Assembly (NCBI GenBank): GCA_964023275.1
Contig: OZ029914.1
Location: 38,137,924 to 38,201,923 of the forward strand
DNA length: 64,000 bases
Direction: 5' to 3'
From: Norana najaformis
Taxonomy: Eukaryota > Annelida > Clitellata > Crassiclitellata > Hormogastridae
Notes under the pieces: model-generated
Seen by the model: the letters and a program-made list of their open reading frames with translations, nothing else
What the model was told of the DNA's origin: nothing
The model's database searches: none
Made by a program: the position numbers and the translations under genes
Shown: positions 12,000-50,170 of the stretch, piece after piece
Position numbering within the stretch: position 1 is the first letter of the stretch
Layout of the letters: each line of letters opens with the position of its first letter

Positions 12000-13179
12000 T
12001 TCATCGCTGAAACTGAAACAGGAATGCTACCATTTTGAAGTCTCTGATGACCTCCCAGCCGTACTTATCATACTTCCATTAGTCTAGTAAGCTCTTGATG
12101 CTGTTGTAATCCTCTTTGAAGTGCACCGAGTGAGCCAGAGGAAGAGTTGGGTACTTGTTCCTGTTATGAAGCAGCACGGCTTTGAGGCTCTTAGATGAGC
12201 TGTCAATGAAGAGACTTCACTCGCTGGAGAGTTACAGTCGATTCCAATTGCCTCGAACAGATTGGTCACATTGGTGGCAGAAGCAGAGCCCATCTTGACT
12301 GGTGCAGAAGCTGCAAAAAGCCTGGGGACACTTCCTCTAATCTGCAACTTGCACGCTTTCATCCAACAATTTTCATTGCTTGATCCTAGACGTAGAAAGC
12401 TCGGCATTGGACTTAGTGTGACCAAGATTTCTGATCAAGTCGATGCTTTTTGGCTGAGATAGTATGGGTTTCTCTCATCAACTCGGAAATTGTAATCTAG
12501 ATCTTCAACGTCTTCCTCACTCTCTGACTTATTGCTCTCTTCTGAATACTGCTGCTGGAGTGGATAAGGGAAGCTCAGGGCAGTGTGGCACCGGTGCGAT
12601 TTATAAAGGAAAGTCCGGATACGTGATAACAGATGCATTCTTGCCAGTCCGACGTTTGGAAGGATCCACCATACAAAAGTAGCAATTGCTTGAGTGGTCA
12701 GTGGGTTCTCGCCAAATTATTGGGATAGCAAACTTCATGACTCTGTTTTCCCTTTATGCAATCTTGCAGAAGAACAAAATGAAATTGTGATCATAACAAA
12801 ATAAATGTATTTCACCCATGACTAATGTGTAAAACATTCTCGCAACATATTTCATATGTCATGCATTTGTTCAATAACATTGAAAATTTTCAAAAATTGT
12901 GAAATTACAACATTTCAAACTCTTATAACATATAATGTCGCTATATAAGCGAGTATCAGTTGTCTATCTTACCCTCCACCGTTTTTTGCAGTGCTCGCAG
13001 GTGAAATGGGGTGCCCAGCGTTTGTCTTGATCCCCGACAGGCATGCCGAAATACGCCTTGTAGGCTTCACACGTGTTAGCAGATGTTTCCACGGAGAACA
13101 TTTTCGCTCTTATCTTGAGAAATTGGCCGCAGACATAGCAAAATGCGTCTGCTGGATGCCTGCAGCCTCTTGGTGTCAT
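12000..13179 (-). pseudogene. Broken transposon gene related to the 26.6-28.3 kb element
   Basis: Minus-strand coding relic. It begins at ATG 13179 with a zinc-binding block (AFCYVCG ... APHFTCEHCKKRW) and is interrupted by an intron-like AT-rich gap from donor GTAAGA (12967-12972) to about 12753. It resumes with MKFAIPIIWREPTDHSSNCY, an acidic segment (SESEEDVEDLD), SKSNAEL-like residues, and then FIDSSSKSLKAVLLHNRNKY (about 12190-12130). It follows the intact 561-residue protein in order, but is clearly a diverged subfamily. In-frame stops (TGA at a Trp position, TAG) and frameshifts destroy it, and the C-terminal third is missing below about 12000. The upstream promoter (separate entries) is well preserved. 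Confidence 0.8.
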
Positions 13180-13241
13180 CTCAGATATGTATCGACTTAG
13201 GCTGCTACAACTAAACTGAGCTGGTGGGCTAAAGGCCACTG

Positions 13242-13261
13242 TATTTATACTGCTATTTATA
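13242..13261 (-). promoter_or_regulatory. Two TATAAATA boxes
   Basis: TATTTATA occurs at 13242-13249 and again at 13254-13261 on the plus strand, giving TATAAATA twice on the minus strand. This is 63-82 bp upstream of the pseudogene ATG at 13179, a correct spacing for a core promoter with a start site near 13215. Confidence 0.65.
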
Positions 13262-13262
13262 T

Positions 13263-13325
13263 TTCTGGAAAGTTCCAGAAGGTTCTCGTATGTTCCAGAG
13301 TATTGTTGAAAGTTCTAGAAAGTTC
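13263..13325 (-). promoter_or_regulatory. Heat-shock-element arrays
   Basis: Heat-shock factor binds alternating GAA/TTC triplets spaced by two bases. At 13263-13285 there are five perfect alternating units, including GAAAGTTCCAGAAGGTTC. At 13308-13325 there are four more (GAAAGTTCTAGAAAGTTC). A further TTCnnGAg unit is at 13293. The arrays sit directly upstream of the TATAAATA boxes, as in heat-shock gene promoters. Function is inferred from the motif, not shown. Confidence 0.7.
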
Positions 13326-13702
13326 TAGCAGTTACTCCGTTTATTCAGCACTGAATTCATCTTGAATGTTCTGATAAGTAGGTAAATTTTAAAATATCAC
13401 TGTCCTGGTCATAAAAGCAAAGTTTCATTTTCTATACTTTTGAGGCATAAACAATTAGGAGATGACACTTACTACTCAGGAACAAAAAATAAATAAAAAT
13501 TTGTTACACTGATAGTCTCTGGGTTAAACATCAGCATCAAACCAGAAGGGTCGACTGCTATTTCAAATTTCTTTAGATGGCTTTAAATATGGTATTCCAG
13601 GTTATGTGCGACGCGTATTGATTAGTTATCCCCGTGTATAATATTAGTATCTTTATGCCCTAACTTGCTGGTATATGCAGATACTAACAATTTCATGAAC
13701 CT

Positions 13703-13705
13703 ACG

Positions 13706-13790
<85 letters not shown>
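13703..13790. repeat. (TA)n microsatellite
   Basis: More than 40 TA dinucleotides in a row. The Tyr/Ile repeat translation on the minus strand is not a gene. Confidence 0.95.
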
Positions 13791-13792
<2 letters not shown>

Positions 13793-13914
13793 ACGTCTAA
13801 CTAGCGTCACAAAGTTACAAAGTTACATGTCTAGCTCCAGTTAATGTAAATACAATGCAGCGCACATTATACCTTTTTGTGCGTACACTGTAGATTGACC
13901 GCGTTTTGTACCAA

Positions 13915-14115
13915 GTGAACATTGTCTTGTCTTGTCTTCAACCGTCCTTGAGCCGAGGCGTGGCTCCACCACGGACAGTTCTGTGGCATCTGCTTCTGTC
14001 CCTTGTCTGCTTAATAACTGGTTGAACGATAATTCAGTCCACGACTTGAAGTTATCGAACCATGTCATCTTGGGTCTTTCCCGAGCTCGGTGAACATGGA
14101 AACGCATAAATACAA
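13915..14115 (-). pseudogene. LINE C-terminal fragment (RERPKMTW family)
   Basis: The minus-strand frame reads RARERPKMTWFDNFKSWTEL ... VEPRLGSRTVEDKTRQ. This resembles the (R)RGRPxxxWxDxxxxWTxL tail found downstream of reverse transcriptase in RTE-like and related LINEs. A weaker copy of the same segment lies at about 60630-60800. Fragment only. Confidence 0.6.
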
Positions 14116-14249
14116 GCCTCATTAATGGAAAGACGACTTATTCTACAACCAACCAACACACACACGTGTTTGCAACTTTTTCCGAAATTCAGGCAAACGT
14201 TAATGCAGCGTGTTTGCTTTCTGCATGCCATCTTTCCATTCCCAATATA

Positions 14250-14670
14250 TAATAATCTGCAAACACTTAAGGAAAAATCAGACTTGTATATTATTGTTTT
14301 GTGGAATTTCAAAAGGCCTTTGATTCCATCAAACAGGATTCTACTGAGATCATATAGAATAAGAAATAAATTGATACAGATTTTGCAGAATATCGGGGAA
14401 AGATCAGTCTGCACTGAAAATTGGACGAAAAATCGCAGAATGATTTGCAGTCATAATATGCACAAGGCAAGGGGATGCAGTTTCATATACTTGGAAGGAG
14501 TTATGGAGAACATCCAAGTCAATGGAACCGGAATTTTTGTACAAGGAGAACAGATTAATAACTTGCGTTTTGTGGATGCAATTGAGAAAACAGCTGCGAA
14601 ATGTTGCAGAAAAGTGTTAGTGAACAAGTCTGCTAAACATTGTCAAACTTGCATCAGAATGAACCATCTA
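14250..14670 (+). pseudogene. LINE reverse transcriptase fragment
   Basis: The plus-strand frame contains LLRSYRIRNKLIQILQNIGE, then YLEGVMENIQVNGTGIFVQG and QINNLRFVDAIEKTA. This aligns with RT blocks where LRFADDI carries the catalytic acidic pair. Here FADD has become FVDA, so the active site is lost and sequence between blocks is garbled. The fragment lies head-to-head with the one at 13.9-14.1 kb. Confidence 0.75.
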
Positions 14671-15059
14671 TAGCTTTTTTACCTTAAAACAGAGGATATA
14701 CCGTATAATACTGCATTTACATAGTGTATCGAGAACCAACAAGAGCACCTGTCACTGTTTTAGCCATATCGAGGTGATTGATTGTAGAACACAGAATCTG
14801 AACCTACGCTGAAGAGGTTGAAATGATATGCCACATGGTCTAATCACAATCCAGACCACTTTAGACTCGTGATCAAGTTATATGAGTTTAAAACTGATAT
14901 AAGCAAAATTGGCAAGGGTAATATAGCGAAGTCTTTTCGTATTACTGTCGTGAATAGTCTTAAATTAAATTAGTCTTAAATCTCTTGATTAAAGAGATCG
15001 ACTATACTACAAAATTGTGCAGTACGAGTTACTACATGATCATCATCTTATTCTAGCAC

Positions 15060-15560
15060 TGATCAATGTTTTGTTGAGATGAATATTTTCAAAGTTTATT
15101 GTATTAGCAAATTGCAAATTTATGACTTTATGTATCGATATGATCACCATCTACTTCCTACTTCTTTTAATGATTATTTTCTAACTTATCTTGGACATCA
15201 TACCTATTTCACTAAGTCTGAAGACAGGTACTGTCGAGGATTGGCCCGCACAAATACCAGATTGTTGTCTATTAAATGTATTGGCCCGGACTTTTGGAAT
15301 AGTTTGCCTTCTGATATGCTTGTACTGACTAGTTTGTATTTTTTTTGAGACATTTGCGTACTTTTTTAGCTCAATTTCCAATAGTTAAGCTAGTTTTGTG
15401 TGTTTGTTTGTTATAATTTGTTTTGATTATGTTTTAGTATTAGTTTTGCTCTAAATATCGTAAATGTCATATTTTAGTTGATATATCTTGAGCTGATAAT
15501 TCGCCTTGTGCACATTTGTATTAGGTTATAGGCGGTTTTCTCATGTGCGATACAGATGAA
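15060..15560 (+). pseudogene. LINE RT C-terminal fragment and 3' tail
   Basis: The frame at 15079-15348 reads KLQIYDFMYRYDHHLLPTSF, then TYFTKSEDRY and CIGPDFWNSLPSDM, the conserved C-terminal end of many non-LTR RT proteins (GPxxWNSLP). It is followed by a T-rich tail. No intact element. Confidence 0.8.
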
Positions 15561-15757
15561 AGATAAAAGTTTTAGAGATTCATGGGCCTATATTTATGAA
15601 CAAATATAAGGCCTAGTGAAACCCGACGTTTTTTGAGTGCATTTGACTTTTGGCAATGCGTTACTTTTCTAACGTTTTTAATTTGCAGACAATACATATT
15701 GTAGAAGTATTTAATCTACGAAACAAACAATCATTGGGAGATGTAATGCTAGTATTT

Positions 15758-16950
15758 TCAAAATTGTCTATAATATTATCCAACTTGAGCCGAGTACAAT
15801 TGTGTTACAGTGTAAATGTTGTATTCGGTTTACTTAAGGGTGCTCCGAATCAGGAAGAGACACAGGCCATCATAGAAGTTTCTTAAGTTGAAAGCTTGGA
15901 CAACTTATTATAATTTCAAATTAATTAAATTTTTTGAAGTAGGAAGCTAGGACAACCGCTTATTATTAATCTTAACTAAATGCATAACCTTTAGCGAGTT
16001 GTAGAGTTAGTGCAAATCAGCTAATCACATGTCTCAACACTAGGCAGAGCAGGATGTCTTGCCCTGCTTGTTACTTGAAACCTCACTACTGCTGTCAATC
16101 ATCATCTCTGAATGCTATCATCGTTAACATCTGATCCACACGGATTTTCCGTTACACATTCTGCTTCATAATGCCGAGTACCATCATGTTCGGCAATCAT
16201 ATGATTAGGCCGACACATACCAGTACATTAGACCTATAATAAATCTGATATACTTTGCTTGTGACAGTTGAATAATTTGGGGGGCCTTAAGCGTCGGCAA
16301 ACCATGTTATGAAAACTACTAGAAAATTACTGCCGGCTTAAAACGAAGATCATATAATCAAAATTGTCTATAATGTTATCCAACTTAAGTTGCGCACAAA
16401 TGTGTAATTTAGTAAATGTTGTACTCGGTGTACTTAGCAGTATTCTGAATGAGGAAATGACACAGATAACCATCATTAATTAAATATGTTCAAAGTAGGA
16501 GACTCGAGTTAAAATGTAACCAGCTATTCAACGCTATGTACAGCGGGATGCCCGCCTCTTTTGACATGAAACCTCAGCACTGCTTTCATTATCTCCGAAT
16601 TAATCGCATCTTTCATTTCTGGTCCACAAGAGTTTTGCTTTACAAACCCTGTTTCAGAGTGCTGAATACCATCATGTTGGCAGTCATATGAGTAGTAGTT
16701 TCTGTTTAACGTCGCTGTGTCATAACGAAGATGATTAGCGTCTCCCTTCTCCTTCATCCAAGCTTAGGACTGGCACCGCCCGAGTACGGCAGTGCGACAA
16801 TCATGTGACTAGACAGACGCACATAAATACATTGGACATATTATACGTCTAATATACTTCGCTTCTGACAGTTGAATAAAGTGTGGTGCAGTAAGTACCC
16901 CCAAACTGTGTTATGTGAGCTACTAGGAAGTTAATGTTGGATAAAAGAAA
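15758..16950. repeat. Direct tandem duplication of a ~600 bp unit
   Basis: The phrase CAAAATTGTCTATAAT.TTAT starts at about 15758 and again at about 16358. It is followed in both copies by matching blocks such as GAAACCTCA..ACTGCT, TACCATCATGTT and GACAGTTGAATAA. The unit is about 600 bp with clear divergence and small indels. The second copy ends about 100 bp before the SRCR signal-peptide exon. A minus-strand open frame within copy 2 (16524-16757) is broken in copy 1, so I do not call it a gene. Confidence 0.75.
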
Positions 16951-17050
16951 AAAGATCAAGAGACGTGGTAGGTTGAGATGAATGTTCTTTTGGAATAATA
17001 CTAAAGTAATATACGCTGTTTTGTTTGTGTTTCTCAGCTGAAGCACTGAA

Positions 17051-44198
<27,148 letters not shown>

Positions 44199-44259
44199 TT
44201 AATGAAACTCACTTCTCATTGGCATTACTAAAAAAGATCTGAATAAATTACATGGTTCA

Positions 44260-44790
44260 AAACTATGGCCAGAGCCATAAAAAGGACCCTCAAATATGAT
44301 CGTATAACCCAATATTGCATTCATTACACTGGTTGCCCATTGGGAATTGAATCCAGTTTAAAATCAGTTTTAGTTCACAGAATACTACATTTAAATGAGA
44401 CGACCTATCTATGTCAATGCCCACCCGTCATACCAACAAATATTGCCCTGTCGCTCTTGTTGCGCCTCATACGAGGACGATGTTAAGTTATTTAGCCTTC
44501 TCTGTAGTTGGTCCAAGCCTTAGGAATTGACTGCCCAGTTCTGCTCGCTCTGTCAATGTTATAACGTTATTAAGGTCGAGACGTAAGACTTGTCTGCTTC
44601 ACCTTGCATACCAACCGCAGCCTACCTTCTGGTTTCTTTGATTTATTGAAATTCCGTCTGGCGTCTGCAATGGATTATGATTTTGATTACGATTTCACTT
44701 GAAGCGACAATCGATTGATACCTTGTGCACTATGACAACGGCGCTATAGAAATCATTAGATTAGATTAGAATAGATTTACCAGTTTTTAG
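44260..44790 (+). repeat. LINE 3' fragment, copy 1 (with 58020-58560)
   Basis: The frame at 44265-44486 reads as a decayed RT C-terminus (YDRITQYCIHYTGCPLGIES, then SVLVHRILHLN). It is followed by a non-coding tail with GATTACGATTT, GCGACAATCGATTGATACCTTG and ACAACGGCGCTATAGA. The same sequence in the same order occurs at 58020-58560. Confidence 0.75.
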
Positions 44791-45086
44791 TTTGAGGCAC
44801 TGCAATCTTTTAAAGGCTTTATTGTTAAACTCATTTATACATAACCCCAACTTTTTATCTTACTACCGCAATTCTGGAACAGTGAAGCAGCCTTAACACC
44901 CATGCACGTGAGGCTAAATTACTGACTCTTTGGCTATTGGCCTTACTGTGGCTTGATTTCGATGCGCCATCGGTTGAAGCGTTGTATTTGACGTTATACA
45001 TTAGGTGCATCGGACACCTGCGCTACTGAAGTTGATAAATAATAATAATATCATTATTATTTATAATAATAATAATAGTAATAAAT

Positions 45087-45295
45087 ATAAACTTATAGAG
45101 GTAGTCATTTTAATTGTAACTGTAACAGCACTTCTTTAGCAGCCAAGAGAATCAAGTTTTCTGCGCGATAAATGACCAAAGAGTGTGTAAGGTTCAATTT
45201 CGAATCGAAATCTATTGGTTAATCAGGTAGACAGGCTAACGAATAATGAGACTAGTGTTTAGAGTTCCAGCAACGAGAAATATCAGATTTTCATA
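45087..45295 (+). repeat. Dispersed repeat, copy B (with 8095-8295)
   Basis: Second copy of the non-coding repeat described at 8095-8295. Preceded by an (ATA/TAA)n stretch at about 45040-45085. Confidence 0.6.
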
Positions 45296-45789
45296 TGCAG
45301 ATCAAGATTCATGCGTAGGGGTAGAAACAACAGGGGTCGAAGTGTAATCATTCATGTTCAGCATGTCCTCCATCATTTCATTATCTACAATAAGTACACA
45401 ACTGAACCAGTTTTGAACCTTGAACCTAATTTTAAGGTCGACGCTCTTCATTGGAATTGTCTGTTTCTTCGAGATATCTTAAAGTGTAACTATAATTGTA
45501 GTCATGAATTTAATCAGTGCCACTTCAAGATAAAATACGCCTAACAAGTGTCGCTGGTTATGCTAATCTAAATGAATTAGAAGAGCTGACCAACAACAAA
45601 GTTTATCAATAAGCAAACTATGCTCAGATAACCTGAAAGTCACTAATGGCCGGCTTCCCCACACACGTAGAGGCCAAGGAACGGATTCCCATCCAGAATT
45701 GCTAGTTGACACCATGTGTAATGTAACGCCATCTTTAGTGAGCCATTGCTTGATGCATTATATACCAGCGCCATGGAAGTTCCTATGAT

Positions 45790-45850
45790 GTTGCTGTTGT
45801 TGATGATTATGATGATGATAACGACGACGACGACGACGATGATGGTGATA
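45790..45850. repeat. (GAT/GAC)n microsatellite
   Basis: GATGAT and GACGAC units in a row on the plus strand. Confidence 0.9.
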
Positions 45851-45977
45851 GTGTAGCTACTAACTACATTCCATCAAACCAGATGAAGTGTCTGCTTGAG
45901 ATATATGCACAAAGTTAATGCAATATGTTCTAAACTTCTTAAAGGTTTATGAAGAGTCAGCTGAACAGAAACTCTGC

Positions 45978-46088
45978 CTTTTGCTGAAGATGTTCGTCTG
46001 CATAACCGGATTATATAAAATGTAGTCAGTATGATATAGCCTAGAACGCAGATCGTCGAAGACACTGTGACCACAATGAAGACGACAT
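45978..46088 (-). pseudogene. Orphan transmembrane exon, paralogue of the receptor membrane exon
   Basis: After acceptor ATTATGTAG on the minus strand, 111 nt (divisible by three, phase 1 to 1 as in the receptor exon at 50428-50544) encode a helix with STICVLGYIILTTFYIIRL then CRR. The receptor exon has LLICVIGYIVLAIYCFI then QRSR, so the two are homologous. The equivalent donor is GC (GGCAGA) rather than GT. No matching tail exon was found. With the CUB stub at 47926-47970 it looks like the remains of a duplicated receptor gene, though a working gene cannot be excluded. Confidence 0.65.
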
Positions 46089-46679
46089 CTACATAATAGA
46101 TGGACTTAATATCTGTACTATTTTTGCCTACTATAATATTAAGTACATTAAAACTTATACCGTGATATTTGGCTTTGTATATCAAGATTAATCCATGTAA
46201 AGTCTTTTCGAAATATCTTAAATATATTGAGCTTTAAAATATTGCAATTATTCAGTGAGAGCTCCATATATACGAGAAAGTATAGCTCTATAAACATTTA
46301 TTTTATTAGTTGAAAAAATCTAAACTTAGCTAAATCATGTCTAGATTAAGAGGAGAATACAGACATTATATTATTTGGTAAAATATTTACCAGTATTAGT
46401 AGTTGTAGAAATGGTTGAGATCTTATTAGTCGTTACAGAGATTCAGACCGCCGTAGTAGAAACAACAGTTAGGAAACATATACTTAAATACTTGTCACAG
46501 TTTACTGTTTATTAACAGAAATTTTTCAGTTAGCAGTACATTGACATTATTGTTGATTTTAATTGTCTCGCATTCAATTAATGTTTGCTATTGAACTTCC
46601 GATTATTGTTATTGTTATTAATAAAAAAATTTCTATAACGCCAGTGTTTAATGCAAAAGACATCCGCCGATGGCGCTTT

Positions 46680-47420
46680 TAATTCAAGCCGTAATCAGGT
46701 CAATATCCAGAAAGTCTGCCCACTGCAACAGAGAGGCAGACTACGGCAGATAGGCCAAATGAAAACTGCGAGTCTTTTGTTGATATCGAAATGACATAAG
46801 AGTCTGATCACAACGCACAATGGACGCAGAGAATTCCAAAATTTATGTCCAGCAATCGGAAAAGCTCGTTCTCCAATAACAATTTTTGTTTCCGAACAAC
46901 ACGAGAAAGTCATCCAGCTTACCTAGTTGAATAATAGAGACCATTGGGTACGACAGAAAATATCCTTGAAGAATAGACGCGTGACGCCTAATTCTGCGTT
47001 TGTTACGAATATACATGTATGATGATTTACAGAAACTCTTTACATAGACGGTAAGACGCATCATAATACAAAAAAAAAAAACTAAGCTCAAGCCACGTGA
47101 AGTGCCAGTCAACTCAACCAGTGCGATACCAAGTTTTAACGATTTAAGCTATTCGAACTTCTTAAGTTGCTGTAGAGCGCTCTCTACCAAAATTTCCGTT
47201 TTCCATAGTTTACTAGAAGTTTAATAACCGCCAACCAAGACTGCACCTCTCCAAAGGCAGTGGTGAACAGACACACAGAAGAGTGAAAAGAATGTAAATT
47301 GAGTATCATCAGCAAAAAATCATATCTTAGTTTCCACAACGTACTTAATTGTGGATGTAGAAACATCAATGGTCAACAAAGGAGACAAATAACTACCATT
47401 TAAGATAAGTTTCAATGAAA
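46680..47420 (-). pseudogene. LINE fragment, minus strand
   Basis: Similar over several hundred bases to 5030-5770: shared AATATCCTTGA, AATTCTGCGT, GCTATTCGAACTTCTTA and GTTGCTG.AGAG. The minus-strand text has GERAFPIAGHKFWNSLRPL, the GxxxWNSLP end of an RT protein. Frames are broken. A (TAATAAAA) tail lies at about 46615. Confidence 0.7.
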
Positions 47421-47649
47421 CCCTTAATAAAACTCTTAAACTTCAGCCCGAAAACTGAACATCAACAACTAAAACAGTTTTGCCGTTGTAATTTGAAATG
47501 TAATTTGAAATTTGTATAGCGCCTCTGCCATGCAAATTATTCAAACGCCTCATCACCACAACGCCGCTGTGTTCTATGGCCCGTGACTGCGTTCCATTGG
47601 AAGCAATGCTGGTGTAATTCTACAAATGTTTTAATTTCGAACACGCAGA

Positions 47650-47970
47650 CATCTAAAATTTATTTGAGCTCGCGATTTTTCTAGAGTTTTTGCGCGACGA
47701 TGAACATGTTAAAAAGTTGTACATTTTTACTACTTGTGATAAAACCATGCAATTTCCACCAAACTACTTAGCATTTCCAGTCCAAATGCAATATTAAACC
47801 GAGTTTCTTGACTTTGTGAGCGTCTTCTCAGTCCCGGTCTGATGTACTTTTACTGTTTGTGATCTACTACGTGCAACATCACGCCTACGGTAAATTTCAT
47901 AAAAGATTTTATCATTAATTATCACTTACCACAACATAATCTCCTGAAGATCTGTAACCGAGGTAATTTA
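47650..47970 (-). pseudogene. CUB-exon stub with homologous intron
   Basis: On the minus strand, 47970-47926 reads TAC-AGA-TCT-TCA-GGA-GAT-TAT-GTT-GTG (YRSSGDYVV) followed by donor GTAAGT. This corresponds to the end of the CUB first-half exon at 2418 (DRSSYDYVA, donor GTAAGT). The intron beyond it, down to about 47650, is similar to 2120-2417. The exon is cut off upstream of about 47975, where repeated AAGTA words begin. A truncated duplicate. Confidence 0.75.
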
Positions 47971-47974
47971 AGCA

Positions 47975-50060
47975 AGTATGCAAGTATGAAAGTAAGTAAA
48001 CTCTTGTAGTAGATTTTCAAATTCACTCGGTTACTCGTTGTTGGAGGTAAGGAGGAAGAGAGAACAGCTAATGCAGGAAACTGATACCAACATCTGCTTT
48101 ACATCAGGCCGTGCCAGCGATGTAAGGAGGACAGCGAATGATCGACCGCTTCGTTCAGACAGAAGGATAGAATCTTAATTAACTGACGAATGATTCACCA
48201 TCCGGAGAGCTAATGCAGAACCAGAGTCAGAGATACATAAAGACAGACTGGTAGATGTAGAAACGGACAGATTCAAAGATTCAAAGAGAGAAATAACGAG
48301 CGAAAGACGCAGACAACGAAGGCAGGACAACGTACTTGCAGAGACCAAACTGGCAAGACAGAAACAGAGAGAGGAAAACTCAGAAGGAGAGCTAATATTT
48401 TAGACAAAGAGAACACCATCGTCCAATCCATTTGGTAGCCATGGGTAATTCTATAAATATTGACCAATAAAATTCTAAAACATAATTCTAAGCAAAAGAT
48501 TCCGCATACAGGATCTATCTTAGGGAGTCGGGGATCAGGCGCCACAGAGTGCAGTCGAAGTTTACTCTGACAGAGAGAGAGTGTGTTCACTCTCAGAGGT
48601 AGAAAGCAGTAATCGTTATGGGTAGAATTAAATCTTAAGTTCGTAGTATGCTAACGGCCTCATTGCATCTGTAACGTAATTCGAATGAACTAGAAACAAG
48701 CTTGCGTTAGGACAGACATTGTATCAGAAAGACATTCGTATGCTGAATGACAATAGAATAAACGATGAAACAGGACGATGCGTAGGGGAAAGGGTTATAT
48801 TATATTAGGGCTATGTTATAAATGCTGGAACCCCTAGTTATAGGTCTATCCAGGCAAGTTGTTACGTAGTGAAGTAAGTAAGAAATAAGAAAGTATGTAA
48901 GTATTTAATTAAAATGTAAGTTAAATAAATGAGCTGGTAAGTAAGTAGCTATATTTCTTATTAAGTAATTAGGTATAATCTATTCGGCCCTGTGCACATA
49001 AATAAAGACTTGCCTGCTGCCGTGGGAATCTCATACGATAACGTTTTTCAGTTTTTGTCTAAGTGACAATAGCATTACCAAAATAAAGGTTAGGCCGTAT
49101 ATGTGTTTCAGTAGTTGAAGTTGCAATCTTTCCGCTCAGAATCTATATTCTGAATTTCAGTACATCCAGTGATGGATGCTTGAAAATTATAAAGTTAAAC
49201 TTACCCTAAACTGAATTCGACTCATTTGGCGCAATTCAACGGTTCAACTACTTGAAGAACAATTCGAAAAAAATCAGACAAGATCAAAGCAGGCCAGAGA
49301 GGATCAGATCAGATAAGAATGCATTAGATTGCGCTCCACTGTACTGGCTATAAAGACAAGGTTGTTCAGTTTAAACTTATTTATTAAAGAAATATCTGGT
49401 AATTGGCTAAGTAAGCTTAGCTATTAGGTAATATAAAAAGAACAGTATATGGGTTGCCCAGGAGACGCTGAGTTTTATCTTTTACTAATTAAATTGAAGC
49501 CGCTATGTAAATCAAGGCTGAGCCATTTAGATAAGTAAAATGCTTGTAAGTACGGCATTGCATGTCTATGTCGTTTATTGCAAGATGGAATAATTTCTAT
49601 GCCAGATTTTACAGAATTTAGTCACATATCTAGGTTGTAAGTTATAGCTTTATTGGTAAAAACTGCATAGAAAAAGCGGAGTGTATTATGACGGTTATTC
49701 AAAACTTGTTAATTTTAAGATAAAATCCACGTTTTTGCCGTACCTCAATAGCCATAACAAAAAAAAACAGTTTGCTCATATAGTCAAGCAATATAGAATG
49801 TAAGCTAACACCGATTTAGTGTCAAATCCACGTCAGTGACGTTGCTTAATCAAGGAACACATTAATCATCCATATTTCGCTCAAATTACATGTTGAGAAA
49901 TTTCAGTTCAAGTTTATCGACGGTTTTGTGTAGATCAGAATTTAAGCTCTTGACACAGTTAGGCTGTTGCAGATGACAGATTCGCGGCATCGGGATTCAG
50001 ATAGCCCTAGTTACTTGAATCGATTTCTTTTGCATTCGTGGAAATTCCCGATGGAATAAC
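47975..50060. other. Receptor downstream region, no gene
   Basis: Contains AAGTAAGTAAG-rich patches (about 47980-48000 and 48870-48960) and AT-rich sequence. The 3' UTR of the receptor gene must lie at its right end. The nearest clear minus-strand AATAAA (TTTATT on the plus strand) is around 49380. No exon recognised. Confidence 0.45.
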
Positions 50061-50170
50061 TTAAGTCGGGATGTTCTCACACACATCAGCGTTTTCAGCC
50101 AATCGGTTTGTGTATGCGTTCGAATATTTCGTCTCGTTGATGGAAATATTTTCACTGCATAGCTGATTAT
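50061..50170 (-). CDS. Receptor cytoplasmic tail exon with stop
   Basis: 110 nt, phase 1, acceptor CTGCAG. It encodes a 35-residue tail, including KYSNAYTNRLAENADVCENI, ending at TAA (50061-50063). Two overlapping YxN motifs (YSN, YTN) and repeated ENI are the visible features. No ITAM or ITIM (YxxL/I). Confidence 0.75.

Noticed and set aside
12262..12462. Plus-strand frame over the transposon relic
   Set aside because: Antisense shadow of the minus-strand pseudogene, whose homology to the intact 561-residue protein is clear.
13622..13810. Minus-strand frame with a long Tyr-Ile repeat
   Set aside because: Translation of a (TA)n microsatellite.
16524..16757. 77-codon minus-strand frame in the tandem repeat upstream of the SRCR gene
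   Set aside because: The other repeat copy has in-frame stops at the equivalent place, and no splice or domain evidence supports it.
45311..45544. 77-codon plus-strand frame downstream of the SRCR gene
   Set aside because: No membrane segment, no similarity, and it follows a dispersed repeat directly.
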